Assembly: GCF_047729875.1 (NCBI RefSeq)
Contig: NZ_CP159826.1
Coordinates: 2,728,001 to 2,792,000, forward strand
Reading direction: 5' to 3'
Origin: Marimicrobium sp913061115
GTDB taxonomy: Bacteria > Pseudomonadota > Gammaproteobacteria > Pseudomonadales > Halieaceae
Length of the DNA stretch: 64,000 nt
Of this stretch, positions 59,243-64,000 are shown piece after piece. Position numbers and translations under genes: made by a program. The notes under the pieces were generated by a model. That model saw only the letters and a list, made by a program, of their open reading frames with translations, made no database searches and had not been told where the DNA came from. Every line of letters begins with the position of its first letter. Position 1 is the first letter of the stretch.

Positions 59243-61141
59243 CTATATCGCTTTGATATCGGTGGCCGGAGCCAACTGTTTGAAAATTTGCTCTATATTG
59301 ATTTTTACGCTGTCAGATACAAAACCATCATCACGGAACACCACGCGCAAGGGTTTTTTCGCTGCAAGGGCTTTAATTAACGCCTCATCTATATCTTTGT
59401 CGAAACATGCTACTAAATCATCGTCGTTTACGAAATAGACTTCTTTGCCTTCGATGGCTTTCTTGTGAATTGGTAAGGATAAATCGACACCCCAATCGAG
59501 CATAATTTGAAATAATAAATCCTCGCTGCTGCGGTCGTTTTTGATGTGATCTATTTGATCAAGCAAGTCGCCTTTAGCTACTGAGTCAGGCGTATAGTGC
59601 ACCTCATTCATATTGCTGGAATCGATTTTAATTACGCGGAAGCCTGTATCTAAACTAGTAGACTCTGGATTTTCTTCATTAATTTTTTTGCTTGCTCGAC
59701 GGATACGTTCTTTGCCAATATCTGAAATATTCTTATATTTACCTGATGATATTTCTTCTGGCAGCTGAACCATTATAAATTTTCTTTTACCACCATCTTC
59801 AGAATTTAGTGCCATAACGGAAGCAGCCGTCGTAGCTGAGCCTGCAAAGAAATCTAAAACTATTCCGTTTTTATCATCTGCTATATCAATAAGGGTTTTG
59901 ATTAACTTAGTTGGCTTCGGTGTTGGGAAGTTTTCAGTTTCATCATCATTGTCTGAAAACAAGTCCTTAAGCTCTTCATTTGCTTTTTTATTACTACCGA
60001 AATTATTATGATCCCAAAAGGTTGAAATAGTCTTAACCCCCCCTTTTTCTGCAAGAAATATTTTTTGCATTGGTACTGCGCTCCCATCCTTCCCCCACCA
60101 GATACGATTATCATTACGGAGCCTTTCAACTGAATCCTTTGCAATCCAACACCTCCCAGAAGATGGATAATACTTCCCCCCATTAGGCGAAGTAATTTCG
60201 TATAATCCTGTTGACTTACCGGTTTTTTTATATGACGCACCACGCGACCCTGTTAATAAGCTAACAGTCAAAGGAGCTGTCCTCCAATCCCCCCTAGGGT
60301 CATTGTCAGGATTTTTATATACTTTGAGCGCTTCTTCAGACATCGGTAATTTTTTTAGAACAATTTCCTCAGCGACTTTTCCGTAACACAGAATGAAATC
60401 ATGGCTTTGCGAAACATTATGACTTGCATTGCTTTTTACGGAGTGAAATTTCTGCCAACAAATATTGGCAATAAAATTTCCTTCACCGAAGACCTCGTCA
60501 CACATTCTTTTTAGGTTTGCATGCTCGCCATCGTCTATACTTATAAAAATAACACCTTCATCCTGAAGTAAATTTCTGGCAAGCTTTAATCTAGAATACA
60601 ACATGCTTAACCAATCTGAATGAAACCGCCCGTTAGATTCCGTATTGGCTACAAGGCGGTTACCCTGTTCATCCTTTTGCCCTGACTCTTGTAAATACTC
60701 GTCAGTTGACTCAGAAAAGTTATCCGCATAAATAAAATCTTTACCTGTGTTGTATGGCGGATCAATATAGATCATCTTCACCTTACCCAAATACGTCTCT
60801 TGCAGCAGTTTTAACGCATCAAGATTATCGCCTTCAATAAACAAGTTCTCGGTTGTATCAAAATCTACCGACTCTTCACGACAGGGACGCAGTGTTTTAG
60901 CTATAGGTGCATTGGCCGTTAAAAGTGCCTCTTTCTTACCCGGCCAATTTAACTGGTACCGCTCTTGCGGGCCTTCAACAATATTTTTAGACAGCTCTTG
61001 TTTGAGCAGATCAAAATCTACCCCGTTTATTAGCTCACCATTAGCGTCTTGCTTCTCAGTTTTGCAATTGGGGAAGAGTTCTAACAACTTATCAATATTC
61101 TGCTGTGTGATGTCGGGGCTGTGCATTTTTAGCTTTTCCAT
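59243..61141 (-). CDS. Type III Mod subunit, N6-adenine DNA methyltransferase
   Basis: A 632-residue methyltransferase of the beta class: catalytic motif IV DPPYNTGKDFIY (about residues 127-138) precedes the AdoMet-binding motif I DFFAGSATTAASVM (about 428-441). ENLFIEGDNLDALKLLQETYLGKVKMIYID and a central variable region, the probable target-recognition domain, sit between them. It methylates one strand of an unknown asymmetric site and directs the Res partner. ATG 61141 or 61126 are possible starts. Codon use is clearly AT-richer than the core genes. Confidence 0.93.
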   Translation of the reverse strand: MEKLKMHSPDITQQNIDKLLELFPNCKTEKQDANGELINGVDFDLLKQELSKNIVEGPQERYQLNWPGKKEALLTANAPIAKTLRPCREESVDFDTTENLFIEGDNLDALKLLQETYLGKVKMIYIDPPYNTGKDFIYADNFSESTDEYLQESGQKDEQGNRLVANTESNGRFHSDWLSMLYSRLKLARNLLQDEGVIFISIDDGEHANLKRMCDEVFGEGNFIANICWQKFHSVKSNASHNVSQSHDFILCYGKVAEEIVLKKLPMSEEALKVYKNPDNDPRGDWRTAPLTVSLLTGSRGASYKKTGKSTGLYEITSPNGGKYYPSSGRCWIAKDSVERLRNDNRIWWGKDGSAVPMQKIFLAEKGGVKTISTFWDHNNFGSNKKANEELKDLFSDNDDETENFPTPKPTKLIKTLIDIADDKNGIVLDFFAGSATTAASVMALNSEDGGKRKFIMVQLPEEISSGKYKNISDIGKERIRRASKKINEENPESTSLDTGFRVIKIDSSNMNEVHYTPDSVAKGDLLDQIDHIKNDRSSEDLLFQIMLDWGVDLSLPIHKKAIEGKEVYFVNDDDLVACFDKDIDEALIKALAAKKPLRVVFRDDGFVSDSVKINIEQIFKQLAPATDIKAI

Positions 61142-61215
61142 ATTGGTCTCTAATCTTATAAATTTTGTATGTTGTAAGGTTTATGGCTTAAGTAGCGCTT
61201 TAATTATTCGCTATC

Positions 61216-62001
61216 TTAACCTCCAATAAGCTCGGCCAGCTGTTTTTTTAAGGCTTTAAACTGATCATTCAGTTCGCGCTTACGGTTAAACTGTTTTTCT
61301 TTATCACGCTTGACTTTTATCTGTTTGATTTGTTTATTCAGTGCTTCTATAGCTGCCAGGTCTGCGAGTTTATCCTCTAGGCTGCGCTTTTCTTGTAGTG
61401 GCTTAGTATGCTCATAGGTGCTTTTCGGTTCTTGTAAATTCTTTGCTCCTTGAAAACCCAAAGGCATGAGCGCTTCCAGCAACTGGTTGTACAGGCTCTC
61501 TAAACTGGTTGCAGCGGGTAATGGTGCAACATGCTGGCTGCTTGGCACTAACCACTGGCTTTTTAGGTACGCGCTTTGCTGCCATTTTTCTTTATTGCTT
61601 TGCGTGAGAGTTCTAAGTTTATGGGCAGCTTGATAGGCGATTTCTTGCTCTGTTGTGTTTGCCTCTTTTGTATCACGAGTCAGCATAAATAAGGTAGGGT
61701 GCGGTATGGCTTTGTCGATCGCAGTTAATATTTTTTCATCAAGGGTTTGCGATTTTAGTTTTATGTGAATTACTTCTAGCTCATGCACTTGTTCGGTTTT
61801 GGAAAGGTTTATGGTGCTTTCGGCTAGTTTGTACGCCCACTTAATTTGGGTGACTTGCTCTACGAATAGTTTTTTTAACTCGGCGTTAGCACCCGCTTGG
61901 CTGTAGAGCTTTTCTTTGGGGATAACACGGCCAAACTTGGCAGTCTCTGGAAACTTCCAATGGGTACGGGGTTGGTTTTGTTTGTTGGCGTCATCCATCA
62001 T
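61216..62001 (-). CDS. DUF4391 domain-containing protein
   Basis: A 261-residue protein that I match to the DUF4391 family from its N-terminus (HWKFPETAKFGRVIPKEKLYSQAG, then FVEQVTQIKWAYKLAESTINL), which is usually found beside restriction-modification and SNF2 helicase genes. The C-terminal 60 residues are strongly charged and likely coiled coil (KRSLEDKLADLAAIEALNKQIKQIKVKRDKEKQFNRKRELNDQFKALKKQLAELI). The function is unknown. It lies between the helicase (15 bp upstream) and mod (74 bp downstream), which fits an accessory part of one system. Confidence 0.75.
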   Translation of the reverse strand: MMDDANKQNQPRTHWKFPETAKFGRVIPKEKLYSQAGANAELKKLFVEQVTQIKWAYKLAESTINLSKTEQVHELEVIHIKLKSQTLDEKILTAIDKAIPHPTLFMLTRDTKEANTTEQEIAYQAAHKLRTLTQSNKEKWQQSAYLKSQWLVPSSQHVAPLPAATSLESLYNQLLEALMPLGFQGAKNLQEPKSTYEHTKPLQEKRSLEDKLADLAAIEALNKQIKQIKVKRDKEKQFNRKRELNDQFKALKKQLAELIGG

Positions 62002-62016
62002 TATTATTCATCACAG

Positions 62017-64000
62017 CTATTGATGCTCGCCTTGTATGACAATAAAAGCCAGTAGCTCGAAGTCATCCAAGCCTTGAATGCTATTCACTAGCGCAGTGGT
62101 TTCTCCACTGCTGAATAAGCTGTCTAGGTCTTTCTCTTCTTTTACGTCCACCATGCTGCGTATGGCATCGCTGAGCAGGCTTGAGTAAGGTTCCATATTG
62201 CGGCCATCTTGAGTAGCTGAGTTAAACAGGGCGCAGACATTGGCAATAGGACTGGTATGGTTTTTACAGCAGCTTCTTGTTAAATCCAGGAGCCGCTTCA
62301 CTTCGGTGTGGTCTGCAACAATCTCTCCGTCATTACTGATGTAAACTAGGTAATAAGGGTGCAGCCGGTTTTGCTGGTCAATATTTACTGTGTCGTTAAT
62401 ATTCTTAAGCGCAAAGATTACCCCTGGGTTTAAGCCCTTTTTTGGATTGGCTGGCACAACGGCATGCATTCCATTGGGGGCGGTTATAGGCTCGCCATAT
62501 TTTTCGACCATACCCATGAGATCCATTCGAAAGTCGTTTAAGCCAAGGTCGGTTATGGATACACCCGTTTTCAAGTCCTCTAGCTCAACCACTTCTTCTT
62601 GCAGGCGTTTGAGTTGTTCTTTTCGGTAACTTAGATCATTGGCTTTGGCACTAAGTACATTGTCATCACCGGTGGCTGTGACATCTACGATGGTCATGCG
62701 GCTTTCAACACGATCTTTTAGATTGATGTATTCATCGAGCGAAATATCAGGCCAGTAGTTGACCAGCTGTATGGATTCGTTCGATGATCCAATACGGTCA
62801 ACACGGCCAAAGCGTTGAATAATACGCACAGGGTTCCAATGGATATCATAGTTAATGAGGTAGTCACAATCTTGTAGATTTTGGCCTTCTGAAATACAGT
62901 CGGTGGCAATCAGAACGTCTATCTCCGACGGTTCTTGCGGAAGAATGGCTTCCTTAGACTTAGATATGGGAGAGAAGAGCGTGAGTATTTCTTGTATGTC
63001 GTATCCGCGTTTTGCGCTTTTAAGGGTGCTTTTAGGTGAGCTAGAGCCTGTTACCATCGCTGTGTGTATTTGCTGTATCGACCATAATTGGGGCGCCAAT
63101 TGCTCGTACAGATATTGGGCCGTATCGGCAAAGGCGGTGAAGATTATAACCTTTTTATTGCCCTTGCCCTTTATCGTATTGATCGGCTGCTCAATCTTGT
63201 CGTCAACGTGCTTTACTAGGTGTTGTAACTTAGCGTCATCTTTAGGTGCAATTTTGGAGACAGACGCCAGTAAGGAATCAATTATTTCTAGGTCGGCACT
63301 TAAATCTTGCTGCCAGGAAGGTAAGTCCATATCCATTAGCTGGATTTGTACTTTTTTACCGATACTCATTTCTTGAAAGGCTTCGCCATCATCGTCATCC
63401 AGCAGGTCCATTGCCTCTTCTAGATCGCTTATTTCTGTTACGCCGCCCATGCTATGGAATTTATCGATTAATGCTAAGACACGATTGTGATTATCTGAGA
63501 GTGACTGCAAGGTTTTACGAAACGAATAAACCGAACTCTCTAAGCGCTTGAGCAAGTTGGTGGTCATAAGCGCCACTAGGCTCTTCTCGCGGTCAACTTG
63601 CCTCAGTTTGCCCTTACCCCCGTCTACTTCGGTATCGTATAGCTCTTCGTATTTTTTTAATCGGCTTGGCAAGATATAACTTATGGGCGCATAGACTGAT
63701 AGCTTGAGTAGCTTAAGGTGATCGAATATATCATTTAGGCTGACGACATCGTTGCGTGTGGTCAGGGGGCAACGATAAGACAAAGGCGCTCTTCGCTTGG
63801 GGAAATGCCCAATATCTGTGGTGTCATAAAAGGTTTGAATGTGTTTGCGTGAACGGGCAATGGTGACACTATCTAGCAATTCAAAAAAGTCAATATCTAA
63901 CGAGTCTAAAATAGCCTTTGGCGTACGCTGCTCTGGCTCTAGTTTTGACCAATCGTTAAAAGCTCTTTGCGCATTTTTAAAGATAGCTTCTACGGTATTA
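62017..64000 (-). CDS. SNF2-type helicase, C-terminal part (runs off the right edge)
   Basis: The frame is open to the window edge, so the N-terminal half with Walker A and B lies outside. Present are the second RecA-like domain with KKVIIFTAFADTAQYLYEQLAPQL, DVLIATDCISEGQNLQDCDYLINYDIHWNPVRIIQRFGRVDRIGS (motifs V and VI with the arginine fingers), and a long C-terminal region with helical segments. This pattern is that of SNF2/RapA-like DNA translocases in phage-defence loci rather than type III Res. A short TTG start at 63879 is possible but the upstream coding (for example FNDWSKLEPEQRTPKAIL) is clearly part of the protein. Confidence 0.88.
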   Translation of the reverse strand, partial: NTVEAIFKNAQRAFNDWSKLEPEQRTPKAILDSLDIDFFELLDSVTIARSRKHIQTFYDTTDIGHFPKRRAPLSYRCPLTTRNDVVSLNDIFDHLKLLKLSVYAPISYILPSRLKKYEELYDTEVDGGKGKLRQVDREKSLVALMTTNLLKRLESSVYSFRKTLQSLSDNHNRVLALIDKFHSMGGVTEISDLEEAMDLLDDDDGEAFQEMSIGKKVQIQLMDMDLPSWQQDLSADLEIIDSLLASVSKIAPKDDAKLQHLVKHVDDKIEQPINTIKGKGNKKVIIFTAFADTAQYLYEQLAPQLWSIQQIHTAMVTGSSSPKSTLKSAKRGYDIQEILTLFSPISKSKEAILPQEPSEIDVLIATDCISEGQNLQDCDYLINYDIHWNPVRIIQRFGRVDRIGSSNESIQLVNYWPDISLDEYINLKDRVESRMTIVDVTATGDDNVLSAKANDLSYRKEQLKRLQEEVVELEDLKTGVSITDLGLNDFRMDLMGMVEKYGEPITAPNGMHAVVPANPKKGLNPGVIFALKNINDTVNIDQQNRLHPYYLVYISNDGEIVADHTEVKRLLDLTRSCCKNHTSPIANVCALFNSATQDGRNMEPYSSLLSDAIRSMVDVKEEKDLDSLFSSGETTALVNSIQGLDDFELLAFIVIQGEHQ

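Noticed and set aside
63246..63551. Plus-strand 101-residue reading frame inside the helicase gene
   Set aside because: It is antisense to a strongly conserved helicase region and shows no coding features of its own.
1..64000. CRISPR array, rRNA genes, tRNA genes or insertion sequences
   Set aside because: No regularly spaced direct repeats, rRNA segments, tRNA-like folds apart from tmRNA, or transposase genes were recognised on either strand.

Overview
The window reads as chromosome of a Gram-negative gammaproteobacterium, probably a marine lineage near the Cellvibrionales/pseudomonads. Supporting signs are the gene order ileS-lspA-fkpB-ispH, a fxsA gene beside groESL, aceK, bamE, a Pseudomonas-like Fur, a tmRNA tag beginning ANDDNY, both HrcA/CIRCE and an apparent sigma-32 promoter, and an LLM-family oxidoreductase of a type common in marine gammaproteobacteria. 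The species cannot be fixed from the sequence alone.

Layout. 1-11385 (minus strand) is a dense housekeeping run with many 1-8 bp overlaps: class I fumarase, sbcB, pyrB, a NUDIX hydrolase, murJ, ribF, ileS, lspA, fkpB and the 5' part of ispH. 11482-15796 holds a coiled-coil membrane protein, a PuuD-like membrane protein, groESL with a composite control region (sigma-70-like promoter touching a CIRCE operator, then a sigma-32-like promoter) and fxsA. 15930-28180 is accessory-looking: an alkyltransferase-like repair protein, two tandem paralogous family 2 glycosyltransferases, a 466 bp non-coding gap, a 1502-residue hybrid histidine kinase with two-component propeller repeats, a 20-codon leader ORF coupled to a second propeller sensor with an altered histidine site, an ApbE-like protein lacking key residues, and an enoyl-CoA hydratase-like protein. 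28292-37759 carries tag, a MATE pump, a double-headed TetR protein, tesB, two histidine phosphatases, aceK, the LLM oxidoreductase and ybbN. 37873-43807 is the chaperone block dapB-dnaJ-dnaK-grpE-hrcA. 44055-53248 contains recN, fur, bamE, rnfH, ratA, an NSS transporter, smpB and a large AsmA-like protein.

From 53278 to the right edge the window changes character. The tmRNA gene ssrA is followed by a tyrosine integrase, so its 3' end is the likely attachment site of a genomic island. The island then holds a decayed type I specificity gene (hsdS) interrupted by two in-frame amber codons, followed on the minus strand by a type III-like Res helicase-nuclease, a Mod adenine methyltransferase, a DUF4391 protein and the C-terminal part of an SNF2-type helicase that runs off the window. 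This four-gene unit (helicase, DUF4391, Mod, Res) looks like one operon and is the best candidate for a composite defence system beyond a plain type III restriction-modification pair.

How the parts work together: the groESL control elements match the hrcA gene about 28 kb away, and the dnaK operon has a sigma-32-like promoter but no CIRCE, so the two chaperone sets appear to be controlled differently. SmpB and tmRNA (trans-translation) are about 4 kb apart. The two propeller sensors and the ApbE-like protein form a plausible envelope-sensing unit next to the duplicated glycosyltransferases.
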